Shown: in pieces, positions 9,015 through 16,427 of the stretch
Layout of the letters: every line of letters begins with the position of its first letter
Position numbering within the stretch: position 1 is the stretch's first letter
From: Desulfatiglans anilini DSM 4660
GTDB lineage: Bacteria; Desulfobacterota; DSM-4660; Desulfatiglandales; Desulfatiglandaceae
Length of the DNA stretch: 56,537 nt
Direction: 5' to 3'
NCBI RefSeq assembly: GCF_000422285.1
Contig: NZ_AULM01000025.1
Coordinates: 1-56,537, forward strand
Program-made: the position numbers and the translations under genes
The notes under the pieces: model-generated
Database searches by the model: none
What the model saw: only the letters and a program-made list of their open reading frames with translations
What the model was told of the DNA's origin: nothing

Positions 9015-10313
9015 TCAGGGCCTTCCGAACACGCGCTCGAAAATCGTGTCCACATGCTTCAGGTGGTAGTTCAGATCGAAAAGCCCCTCGATCTCCTCCC
9101 GTGAAAGGACCTTCAAGATGTCCGGGTCCTCGAGCAGCAGCGATTTGAAATCCTGACCCGTTTCCCAGACCTTCATCGCGTTGCGCTGCACGAGGACATA
9201 GGCGGCCTGCCTTTCAAGACCCCTTTCGGCCAACTCGACAAGGACCTGCTGCGAAAAGATGAGCCCTCTCGTCTTGTGCAGATTCTCGAGCATCCGATCC
9301 GGATGAACCACCAGCCTGTCGAGGATACCCTTCAGGCGATGGAGCATGTAGTCGATCAGGATCGTGCTGTCCGGGCCGATGACCCGTTCGACGGAGGAAT
9401 GGCTGATGTCCCTTTCATGCCAAAGCGCCATGCTCTCCAGGGCCGCCAGGGCGTTGGTCCGCACCAGGCGCGCCAAACCGGAGATGTTTTCACAACCGAT
9501 CGGATTCTTCTTATGGGGCATCGCCGAGGAGCCCTTCTGCCCCTTCGCGAACGGCTCCTCGGCCTCCAGCACCTCGGTCCGCTGAAGGTGGCGGATCTCC
9601 ACCGCGATCTTCTCGAGCGTCCCGGCCAAAACCGCGAGCGCCGTAAAGTACTGGGCATGCCGGTCCCGCTGGACGATCTGGGTGGAGACCTCGGCCGGCT
9701 CGAGGCCGAGCAGTCGACAGGCCCTGGCCTCGACGGACGGCGAAACGTTGGCGAAGGTTCCCACCGCCCCGGAGAACTTCCCGCAGGAAATCACCTTGCG
9801 GGCCTGTTCCAGGCGCAGCCGGTTCCGCCGCATCTCCGTGTACCACACACAGAGCTTCAGCCCGAAGGTGATCGGCTCGGCGTGAACCCCGTGGGAGCGC
9901 CCGATCATGACGGTCTGCTTATGCTCGCGGGCCCGCCGCTCGATGACCACAGCCAGTTCGTCGACCCCGGCAAGGATGCGATCCATGGCCTCGCGCAGGA
10001 GCAGGGCCAGGCTGGTGTCGAGGACATCCGACGAAGTCAGGCCCAGATGGATGAAGCGTGAATCAGGCCCGACGTGCTCGGCCACGTTCGTCAAGAAGGC
10101 GATCACGTCGTGCCGGGTCTCCTCTTCGATCTCGAGGATGCGCTGCACGGAGAACCCCGCCTTGCGGCGGATGGTTTCGAGGGCCTCACGCGGGACGATC
10201 CCCTCGTCGCTCATGGCCTCACAGGCGGCCAGCTCGACATCCAGCCACTTCGCGTAACGATTCTCGTCCTCCCAGATGCGCCCCATCTCAGGGCGGGTAT
10301 ACCGGCTGATCAT
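9015..10313 (-). CDS. purB: Adenylosuccinate lyase
   Basis: PurB catalyses two fumarate-releasing steps of purine synthesis: SAICAR to AICAR, and adenylosuccinate to AMP. The 432 residues match the bacterial norm. The fumarase/aspartase signature GSSAMPHKKNP is present, with the flexible catalytic serine just before the lysines, and SHGVHAEP carries the conserved histidine region. ATG 10313 follows GGGGAGG by 9 bases. It is followed convergently by the ribonuclease gene and preceded, 45 bases upstream, by a DNA glycosylase gene on the same strand, so these two may be co-transcribed. No other purine genes are adjacent. Confidence 0.96.
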   Translation of the reverse strand: MISRYTRPEMGRIWEDENRYAKWLDVELAACEAMSDEGIVPREALETIRRKAGFSVQRILEIEEETRHDVIAFLTNVAEHVGPDSRFIHLGLTSSDVLDTSLALLLREAMDRILAGVDELAVVIERRAREHKQTVMIGRSHGVHAEPITFGLKLCVWYTEMRRNRLRLEQARKVISCGKFSGAVGTFANVSPSVEARACRLLGLEPAEVSTQIVQRDRHAQYFTALAVLAGTLEKIAVEIRHLQRTEVLEAEEPFAKGQKGSSAMPHKKNPIGCENISGLARLVRTNALAALESMALWHERDISHSSVERVIGPDSTILIDYMLHRLKGILDRLVVHPDRMLENLHKTRGLIFSQQVLVELAERGLERQAAYVLVQRNAMKVWETGQDFKSLLLEDPDILKVLSREEIEGLFDLNYHLKHVDTIFERVFGRP

Positions 10314-10358
10314 GGTGTCGTTCCTCCCCTGTCCAAATTTTCCTTCATGCGGGTTTCA

Positions 10359-11006
10359 TCAATCATCGGCGGGCCAGCCATCCAGCGGACACGCGGCGCA
10401 GTTCGGCCGTTTGCCGCAGCTGGTCTTGGCCGTCCGCACGATGAGGGCATGAAACTCATTGTAAAGTGCGGCATCCTGCGGCAGATGGTCCATGAAGCAG
10501 GACTGCGTCTCGTCATAGGTCGCCTCCTCGGAAATCAGCCCGTGCCTCCCAAGGATCCGGTGCGTGTAGGCATCCACCACGAAAACAGGCCGTCCGGCCG
10601 CGTAAAGCAGGATGCTGTCTGCGGTTTCAGGTCCGACCCCCTTGATGCCCAGCAGCGCCTCCCGAAGCGCCGGGGTCTCCTCGCCGAAAAGCACATCCAG
10701 GTCGCCCGCGGCGCGCTGCACGATGAACTCCGCAAGGTTCTTCAGCCGCCGCGCCTTGATATTGTAGTAACCTGCGGGCCGGATCACCTGCGCCAGTTCC
10801 TCGAAAGGGACCCGGCAGAGCGCCCCCGCGTCGATCAGCCTCCTCGACTTCAACCCCTCGATGGCCTTTTCGACATTCCGCCAACTCGTGTTCTGCGTCA
10901 ACACGGCCCCGACCATCATCTCCAGGGGCCCCTCAGCGGGCCACCAGTGCTGAGGCCCGAAGGATTCGGACATCTTCTCGTACATCCGCATCAGGATCGC
11001 TTCCAT
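10359..11006 (-). CDS. Endonuclease III-related DNA glycosylase (MagIII-like)
   Basis: This HhH-GPD base-excision repair enzyme has 215 residues. The helix-hairpin-helix reads LLGIKGVGPETADSILLYA and the catalytic aspartate lies in VVDAYTHRIL. In Endonuclease III the residue after GVGR is the lyase lysine; here it is glutamate (GVGPET), as I recall for 3-methyladenine glycosylase III, which suggests a glycosylase without lyase activity. The C-terminus has only three of the four usual iron-sulfur cysteines (CGKRPNCAACPL). The start is uncertain: ATG 11006, or the in-frame TTG two codons earlier (11012), which sits better behind GAGGAGG. It lies directly upstream of purB. Confidence 0.82.
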   Translation of the reverse strand: MEAILMRMYEKMSESFGPQHWWPAEGPLEMMVGAVLTQNTSWRNVEKAIEGLKSRRLIDAGALCRVPFEELAQVIRPAGYYNIKARRLKNLAEFIVQRAAGDLDVLFGEETPALREALLGIKGVGPETADSILLYAAGRPVFVVDAYTHRILGRHGLISEEATYDETQSCFMDHLPQDAALYNEFHALIVRTAKTSCGKRPNCAACPLDGWPADD

Positions 11007-11171
11007 ATCCAAATTCCCCGAACCTCCTCGGAGCATTGCTTTCTGGTCAAGCGACTCCAGCCGCCGCGGCCGGCGTCCCCAAAAACGCTGCATCTCAGAA
11101 AGCCTGGAAAAATTCTCCTTAAAACGCGTTGGGCCCGCTGGCCGGCCAATCCGGAGCCGCTCGCCAGCATC

Positions 11172-11200
11172 TTGACAGTCGGGTGAAGATACCGTATTTT
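11172..11200 (+). promoter_or_regulatory. Sigma-70-type promoter for fusA
   Basis: TTGACA (11172-11177) and TATTTT (11195-11200) are separated by 17 bases, in the 337-bp divergent gap between the glycosylase gene and fusA. The leader of about 130 nt contains small hairpins (for example tttacg/cgtaaa at 11298-11317) that could influence translation. Confidence 0.55.
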
Positions 11201-11343
11201 AAATGGTTATGTCAACGTCGCCAGGGGACGCCTTTTCCGGCATGCCCCTTACAGCTCACAGGCTTGTAAACACAGCGCCCGGCCATGACGGCCCTTTTTT
11301 ACGCGAACCCTCGTAAACGTTTTTGCACACAGGATCCGAATTC

Positions 11344-13377
11344 ATGCCGATCGCCCAGCATCTGAACACCACACGCAACATCGGGATCATCGCCCACATC
11401 GACGCCGGCAAAACGACCGTGACCGAACGGGTGCTTTTCTACACAGGCCGCCTCCACAAGATGGGGGAGGTCCACGACGGCGAAGCCACCATGGACTGGA
11501 TGCTCGAGGAGAGGGAGCGCGGCATCACCATCACCTCCGCGGTCACCTCCTGTCTCTGGCACAGCCACACCATCAATGTCATCGACACCCCCGGCCACGT
11601 GGATTTTACGGTCGAAGTCGAGCGGGCCCTCCGGGTGCTCGACGGCGCCATCGGCGTATTCTGCGCCGTCGGCGGCGTGGAGCCGCAGTCCGAGACCGTC
11701 TGGCATCAGGCCGACCGCTACAAGGTCCCGAAGATCGCCTTCGTGAACAAGATGGACCGGGTCGGAGCCGACTTCAACCGCGTCGTCCGCATGGTTCGAG
11801 AGCGGTTGGGCGCCGCCCCGCTCGTGCTGCAAATGCCCTGGGGTGCAGAAGACCGCTTTCGGGGCATCATCGACCTGGTGCGGATGAAATCTGTCATTTG
11901 GGAGAACGAAGGCCTCGGAGCGCAATACATTGAAGGCCCCATCCCGCCGGAGCTCGAGGAGGAGGCGCGGGCTCGGCATGAAGAACTGCTGGAGACGCTG
12001 GCGGACAAAGACGACGCCGTCATGGAAAAGTACCTGGCCGAGGAGGAGATCCCCGAGGCCGACCTCAAGCAGGCCATCCGCAAGGCTACGATCCAGTTGC
12101 AGCTCGTCCCCGTTTTCTGCGGCGCGGCCCTGCGAAACAAAGGCATTCAGCTTCTGCTCGACGGCATCGTCGATTTTCTGCCCTCCCCGCTCGACATCCC
12201 GCCGGTCGAAGGCATCGTCCCGGCCACCGGGGAGACTATTCAGTGCCCGCCCAAAGCGAAGGCGCCTGTGTGCGCTCTGCTCTTCAAGGTCATGATGGAC
12301 CAGGGCCGCAAGATGAGCTACCTTCGGATCTATTCGGGGACGCTCTCGGCAGGCGACACGGTTTTCAACTCGACCCGGAACACCCGTGAAAAGGTCGCCC
12401 GCCTGCTCCGGATGCATGCCAACAAGCGCGAGCGGATCGACAGCGCGTCGGCCGGGGACATCGTCGCTGCAATGGGACTCAAGCTGTCGACCACCGGCGA
12501 CACCCTCTGCGGCGAAAACCACCCTGTGCTGCTCGAATCCATCCGCTTCAACACCCCGGTCATCAGCATCGCCATCGAGCCCAAGAGGGTCCAGGATCAG
12601 GACCGGGTGATGGACGGCCTCGCCAAACTGGCCGACGAAGACCCCACGTTCCGCTACCATGTCGATGAAGAAACAGGCCAGACGATCGTCTCGGGCATGG
12701 GCGAGCTGCACCTCGAGATCATCCTCGGAAGGCTCAAACGGGAGTTCCTGGCCGAGACGAACCAGGGCAAGCCGCAGGTGGTGTACCGGGAGACCATCAC
12801 CGAGACCCTCACCCACCGGGAGGTCTTCCACCGCGAACTGGCCGGCCAGGCGTATTACGCGGGCGTCACCCTCGAGATCTCGCCGCTGCCCCGCGGGACC
12901 GGGAACCGCTTCGTGGACCGGTGCGATCACCCGGGCTTGACCGACGTCTTCCTGGAGGCGATCCGGCAGGGCGTCGCCGAGGCAGAGGAAAGCGGGGTTC
13001 TGATGGGTTATCCGGTCATCGATGTGCAGACGGCAGTCCTCGAAATCGAAATCAAGGAAAACGTCTCGGATGCCATGGCCTTCAAGGTCGCCGCGTCCAT
13101 GGCCTTCCGTAACGCCTGCAGCCAGGCGGGCCCGCTCAAGCTCGAGCCGATCATGAAGGTGGAAATCCTTGTGCCGGATGAATTTGTGGGAGAGGTCATC
13201 AGCGATCTGAACACCCGTCAGGGAAGGATCGAACAGATTCTGAGCGAGGGGGCCGTCCAGGTGTTGACCGCACGCGCACCTCTTTCGAGGATGTTCGGCT
13301 ATTCAACGGCCTTACGGTCGGTGTCGCAGGGGCGGGCCAACTTCACCATGCAGTTCAGCCACTACGACAAGGCCTGA
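11344..13377 (+). CDS. fusA: Translation elongation factor G
   Basis: EF-G is the GTPase that drives ribosome translocation and, with RRF, ribosome recycling. The 677 residues carry G1 AHIDAGKTT, the switch region [14 protein letters not shown]3 DTPGHVDF and G4 NKMDR, followed by domains II to V. ATG 11344 follows AGGA and gives the usual start [15 protein letters not shown]; the TTG at 11323 is a chance extension. The gene stands alone and is not in a str operon with rpsL, rpsG and tuf, so it may be a second EF-G paralogue. The switch I reads TSAVTSC where the common form has TSAATTC. A long open frame on the opposite strand is a composition artefact. Confidence 0.95.
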   Translation: MPIAQHLNTTRNIGIIAHIDAGKTTVTERVLFYTGRLHKMGEVHDGEATMDWMLEERERGITITSAVTSCLWHSHTINVIDTPGHVDFTVEVERALRVLDGAIGVFCAVGGVEPQSETVWHQADRYKVPKIAFVNKMDRVGADFNRVVRMVRERLGAAPLVLQMPWGAEDRFRGIIDLVRMKSVIWENEGLGAQYIEGPIPPELEEEARARHEELLETLADKDDAVMEKYLAEEEIPEADLKQAIRKATIQLQLVPVFCGAALRNKGIQLLLDGIVDFLPSPLDIPPVEGIVPATGETIQCPPKAKAPVCALLFKVMMDQGRKMSYLRIYSGTLSAGDTVFNSTRNTREKVARLLRMHANKRERIDSASAGDIVAAMGLKLSTTGDTLCGENHPVLLESIRFNTPVISIAIEPKRVQDQDRVMDGLAKLADEDPTFRYHVDEETGQTIVSGMGELHLEIILGRLKREFLAETNQGKPQVVYRETITETLTHREVFHRELAGQAYYAGVTLEISPLPRGTGNRFVDRCDHPGLTDVFLEAIRQGVAEAEESGVLMGYPVIDVQTAVLEIEIKENVSDAMAFKVAASMAFRNACSQAGPLKLEPIMKVEILVPDEFVGEVISDLNTRQGRIEQILSEGAVQVLTARAPLSRMFGYSTALRSVSQGRANFTMQFSHYDKA

Positions 13378-13420
13378 CCAGCCAAGCCGACCGGAGGGGA
13401 AAAGCAGGGCCCCTTGCGGG

Positions 13421-14242
13421 CTAGACCGGCTGAAAACGGGGTTTGCGCTTTTCCAGAAAGGCCCCTACGCCTTCATGACCGTTCGGATGGTCTCCGCATC
13501 GGGCAAGCATTTCGCGTTCACGCTCCAGCTGAAGCTCGAAAGGGTTGCCGAAAGACTCGAGCAGAAGCTGCTTCGACGCTGCAAACGAACTCGAAGAACG
13601 GGACAGGATATCCTCCATGACCTCCAGCGCACGGGCGACGCTTCGCCCCTGCTCCACGACCTCGGTGACCAGCCCCCATTCCAGGGCCTTGGCGGCATCG
13701 ATCGGCGCATCGAACGTGACGACCTCCATGGCCCTCGCCAGGCCCACGATGCGTGGCAGGGTGAAGGTCCCGCCGCCGTCCAGACTCAGGCCGTTGCTCG
13801 TGTAGGCCTGCCGCAGCACCGCGGATCGGTCCATGATACGGAAATCGCAGGCCAGCGCGAGCGAGAACCCGCCGCCTGCAGCCAGTCCGTTCAGTGCGGC
13901 GATCACGGGTTTGGGCATCCGCCGCATCTCGAGGATCGCCTGGTGAAAGCGGGCCGCCAGTTCGTGGAAGGCGGCGCCGTACCGTCCATTGTACCCGGCG
14001 ATCCAACGCAGGTCCCCTCCGGCGCAGAAGGCCTTTCCATGACCGGTGACGATGAGCCCGCGGACGTCTTCCCTGCCGGCCAGTGCGACCAGTTCGTCTG
14101 CGAGGCGTTGAACCATGGGCAGGTCGAAGGCGTTATAGGCCTTCGGGCGGTTCAACTCCAGAATACCGACGCCGTTTTGCACCTCCAGCATCACATCAGC
14201 CGCTGATGTCCCCATAGATTCGGAATGTGCGTCTTCATTCAC
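13421..14242 (-). CDS. Enoyl-CoA hydratase/isomerase family protein
   Basis: This crotonase-fold enzyme has 273 residues. The two oxyanion-hole segments are AFCAGGDLRWI and NGLAAGGGFSLALACDF. The usual pair of glutamates for classical hydration is not obvious in the second region (GLSLDGGGTFTLPRIVG has D instead), so an isomerase of the PaaG type or another crotonase reaction is possible. I chose GTG 14242 because AGGAAGGAGA lies 9 bases before it; the ATG at 14281 lies inside a repeat element. It converges on fusA with a 43-base gap. A role in fatty or aromatic acyl-CoA breakdown is inferred. Confidence 0.85.
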   Translation of the reverse strand: MNEDAHSESMGTSAADVMLEVQNGVGILELNRPKAYNAFDLPMVQRLADELVALAGREDVRGLIVTGHGKAFCAGGDLRWIAGYNGRYGAAFHELAARFHQAILEMRRMPKPVIAALNGLAAGGGFSLALACDFRIMDRSAVLRQAYTSNGLSLDGGGTFTLPRIVGLARAMEVVTFDAPIDAAKALEWGLVTEVVEQGRSVARALEVMEDILSRSSSSFAASKQLLLESFGNPFELQLEREREMLARCGDHPNGHEGVGAFLEKRKPRFQPV

Positions 14243-14273
14243 GATTCCCGTCTCCTTCCTCAAACATAGACTC

Positions 14274-14445
14274 GTTTCCATCCGGAAATGGTCATTTTTG
14301 CCAATCTCGGCGTTAATCTGGACGTTTGCTTGTGCGGCGACCTACAGGTCGCCTCAGCACAAACGCTTGATTTCCTTGATATTGGCGAAAAATCCTCATT
14401 TCCGGACTGGAAACTGGGTTGTACCGGGAAATCATTTCCGGATGG
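14274..14445. repeat. Long-hairpin dispersed repeat, copy A
   Basis: The 172-bp intergenic element has terminal inverted repeats (ccatccggaaatg at the left, catttccggatgg at the right). Inner arms are ttgccaatctcgg/gatattggcgaaaaa and gacgtttgcttgtgc/gcacaaacgcttga, with the palindrome ggcgacctacaggtcgcc at the centre. It sits between two minus-strand genes, 9 bases from the amidohydrolase stop, in the orientation opposite to the copy at 16.2 kb. A reading frame kept in two other copies is stopped here. Confidence 0.85.
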
Positions 14446-14454
14446 GGAGTAGCC

Positions 14455-15297
14455 TCATACCGCAGAAGCGAGCACATCCGCGGCATTCCCTCCGGTAATC
14501 CGCTGCAGGGCCTCATCCGAAAGCCCGGCCGCCTTCATCTCCGCCAGATATCGGGGTGGTTTCAGCAGGGGGTAATCGCTGCCGAGCAGGATCCGATCGT
14601 AGCCGATGATCTCCCCGGCGATCCGGTAGATGGCCGGCTCATACAGATAAGGCGAGGCCGCCGTGTCGAACCAGACGTTGGCCAACCGCTCCCGGACCTC
14701 CTTTTTCATGAGGGCGTAGAAAAAGATCCCCCCGCCCCAGTGCGCCAGAACGATTCGGTTTTCCGGATAGGCCGCGAGGAAGGCATAAACCTCCGCCAGG
14801 GTCATCGGCGCCTTTCCGGGATAGGAGTGGCCGACAGGCTCGTTGACGTGCATAAGCAGCGGGGCGTCGTGTACACGGCAGATCTCCATAACCTCCGACA
14901 AACCGTGGGTCACCGCCCTGGTCAGACCTCCTCCGTAGACGGCCAGTTCGCCGATCCCCCTCAGCCCGGCGGCAAGACACCTCTCCGCCTCGCGGGCCGC
15001 CCCCGGGGCCGTCGGAGAAAAGCAAGCGAAGCCGATCAAACGGTCTGGATAACGCTCTACGGCCTCCATGATGTAATCATTGTGGGCCTTGTAAAACGCT
15101 TCCCTTTCCCAGGGAAATCCGAAGACCACCGATTTCCGGATCCCTCCTTCATCCATGGCCTGGATGATCTCTTCGGCCCCGACCAGCCTGGCGTTCGGTG
15201 ATGCGTAAAGGGTTCGAAATCCATCCTCGCCTTCGAAAAGCGGGGTCCGGTCCCGCGCGAACTCCGGAGGAAACAGATGTGTATGGAAATCGATCAT
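14455..15297 (-). CDS. Amidohydrolase-2 family metal-dependent hydrolase
   Basis: The 280-residue protein is a TIM-barrel hydrolase or decarboxylase. The metal-binding HxH lies at the start (DFHTHLFP), further histidines are in LLMHVNEP and VLAHWGGG, and the final aspartate is in LLGSDYPLLKPPRY. This is the pattern of the amidohydrolase 2 family, which includes ACMSD-like decarboxylases; the substrate cannot be read from the sequence. Its ATG overlaps the upstream tlpA-like stop by 4 bases (ATGA), so the two are translationally coupled. It has no signal peptide, whereas its partner is exported. A repeat element follows 9 bases after its stop. Confidence 0.85.
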   Translation of the reverse strand: MIDFHTHLFPPEFARDRTPLFEGEDGFRTLYASPNARLVGAEEIIQAMDEGGIRKSVVFGFPWEREAFYKAHNDYIMEAVERYPDRLIGFACFSPTAPGAAREAERCLAAGLRGIGELAVYGGGLTRAVTHGLSEVMEICRVHDAPLLMHVNEPVGHSYPGKAPMTLAEVYAFLAAYPENRIVLAHWGGGIFFYALMKKEVRERLANVWFDTAASPYLYEPAIYRIAGEIIGYDRILLGSDYPLLKPPRYLAEMKAAGLSDEALQRITGGNAADVLASAV

Positions 15298-15812
15298 GGT
15301 TCCAGCAGCGGTTTGAGCGCCCTCCGCAGGGCCTCGGGGTTGTAGCCGACCACCTTGTCCCGGATCCTGCCGTTCCGGTCGATGACGAACATCGTCGGGA
15401 TCGCCGGGTTGTCTTCCGTGAAATAGGCCTCGATCACCCGGTCGTTGTAGCGGACGATCGGGTAGTTGATCTTGTGTTTTTCGCTGAAAGCCTTGAGATA
15501 GGCGTCCTTGAACTGGCGCTTGTCGTCCACGGAAACGCCCAGGATCACCAGACCGTCCTCCTGGTGGTCCCGCTGCAACTTCACGAGTTCAGGGATCGAA
15601 ATACGGCACGGAGGGCACCAGGTCGCCCAAAAATCCAGGAGCACGATCTTGCCGCGGTACTGCTCCAGAGTCACCTCTTTTCCATTTAGATCCGGCAGAG
15701 AAAAAGAGGGCGCCGCGATATCCGCCCCGGCTTCGGATTGAAACGGAACACCGAGCAGGCAAAGCACCAGTATACCCAGCAGCACCCTGAACGTTTCGAC
15801 CTTTTTCAACAT
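15294..15812 (-). CDS. TlpA-like periplasmic thioredoxin
   Basis: The 172-residue exported thioredoxin-fold protein has an N-terminal signal sequence (MLKKVETFRVLLGILVLCLL, then a cleavage region near QSEAGA). The AhpC/TSA-Redoxin type domain contains the active site WATWCPPC and the cis-proline loop NPAIPTMFVID. It probably reduces or isomerises periplasmic thiols, for example in cytochrome c maturation. ATG 15812 follows AAGGGGG closely. It overlaps the amidohydrolase gene by 4 bases, and a promoter candidate lies about 115 bases upstream. Confidence 0.9.
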   Translation of the reverse strand: MLKKVETFRVLLGILVLCLLGVPFQSEAGADIAAPSFSLPDLNGKEVTLEQYRGKIVLLDFWATWCPPCRISIPELVKLQRDHQEDGLVILGVSVDDKRQFKDAYLKAFSEKHKINYPIVRYNDRVIEAYFTEDNPAIPTMFVIDRNGRIRDKVVGYNPEALRRALKPLLEP

Positions 15813-15927
15813 GAATCCCCCTTTTTAACGGGCCTGATCCTGGCCCCCAGTCTGTTTCGGTCATTTGCCATGCCAGGCGGCCTTCGGGGACACCCGCCAG
15901 ACACATGAAGCATCGCTCAATCGCGTT

Positions 15928-15956
15928 ATTTTAGGCATCCCGCTTCCATAAAGCAA
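15928..15956 (-). promoter_or_regulatory. Promoter candidate for tlpA-like operon
   Basis: On the minus strand TTGCTT (15951-15956) and TAAAAT (15928-15933) are separated by 17 bases. It is the best pair upstream of the thioredoxin/amidohydrolase operon. Confidence 0.45.
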
Positions 15957-16150
15957 CCTTTCAAGAACATCTCGAAGGGCTCGCGGCCCTGCCTCAACCG
16001 CGCCGAAAGCGTCCCCGGCCTTTGCCTCCCTTGGAGAGAATTTCCCCATCATATAAAGCTTGATCCGCCCAAAAGGTTTCAGACCCGGAAATCAACCCCT
16101 CTCATGCCTTCCAAAAAATCCCCGGACCAGACAGCCCATGCAAAGGTCTC

Positions 16151-16419
16151 TTCCTCCCGGAAAATCTCCGTACCAGTCAGCCAACGCAAACGCCCCTTCC
16201 TCCCGGAAAATCTCCGTACCAGAAATGAGGATTTTTTGCCGAGATCAAGGAAATCAAGCGTTTGCGCGGAGGCGACCTATAGGTCGCCGCACAAGCAAAC
16301 GTGCAGATTGACGCAGAGATCGACAAAAAAGACCATTTCTGGTGCGGAGGCGACCTATAGGTCGCAGACAAGCAAACGTGCAGATTGACGCAGAGATCGG
16401 CAAAAAAACCCATTTCTGG
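16151..16419. repeat. Long-hairpin dispersed repeat, copy B, rearranged
   Basis: The core copy runs from about 16197 to 16419 and is inverted relative to copy A. The outer stem is ccagaaatg (16219-16227) with catttctgg (16411-16419), the next ttttttgccgagatc (16232-16246) with gatcggcaaaaaa (16395-16407), and the centre is the perfect palindrome ggcgacctataggtcgcc. The right half is duplicated in tandem with a 78-bp period (16266 and 16344), and the left flank ttcctcccggaaaatctccg occurs twice (16151 and 16197). The element ends 9 bases before the priA stop. Confidence 0.85.
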
Positions 16420-16427
16420 CGCGCAAG

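Noticed and set aside
11299..12930. Long open frame (543 codons) on the minus strand
   Set aside because: It is fully antisense to fusA and has no ribosome site or family content; GC-rich codon bias leaves the opposite frame open.
16151..16419. Possible CRISPR array
   Set aside because: There are only two units of unequal parts with long palindromes, no regular spacers and no cas genes; they belong to the dispersed hairpin family.
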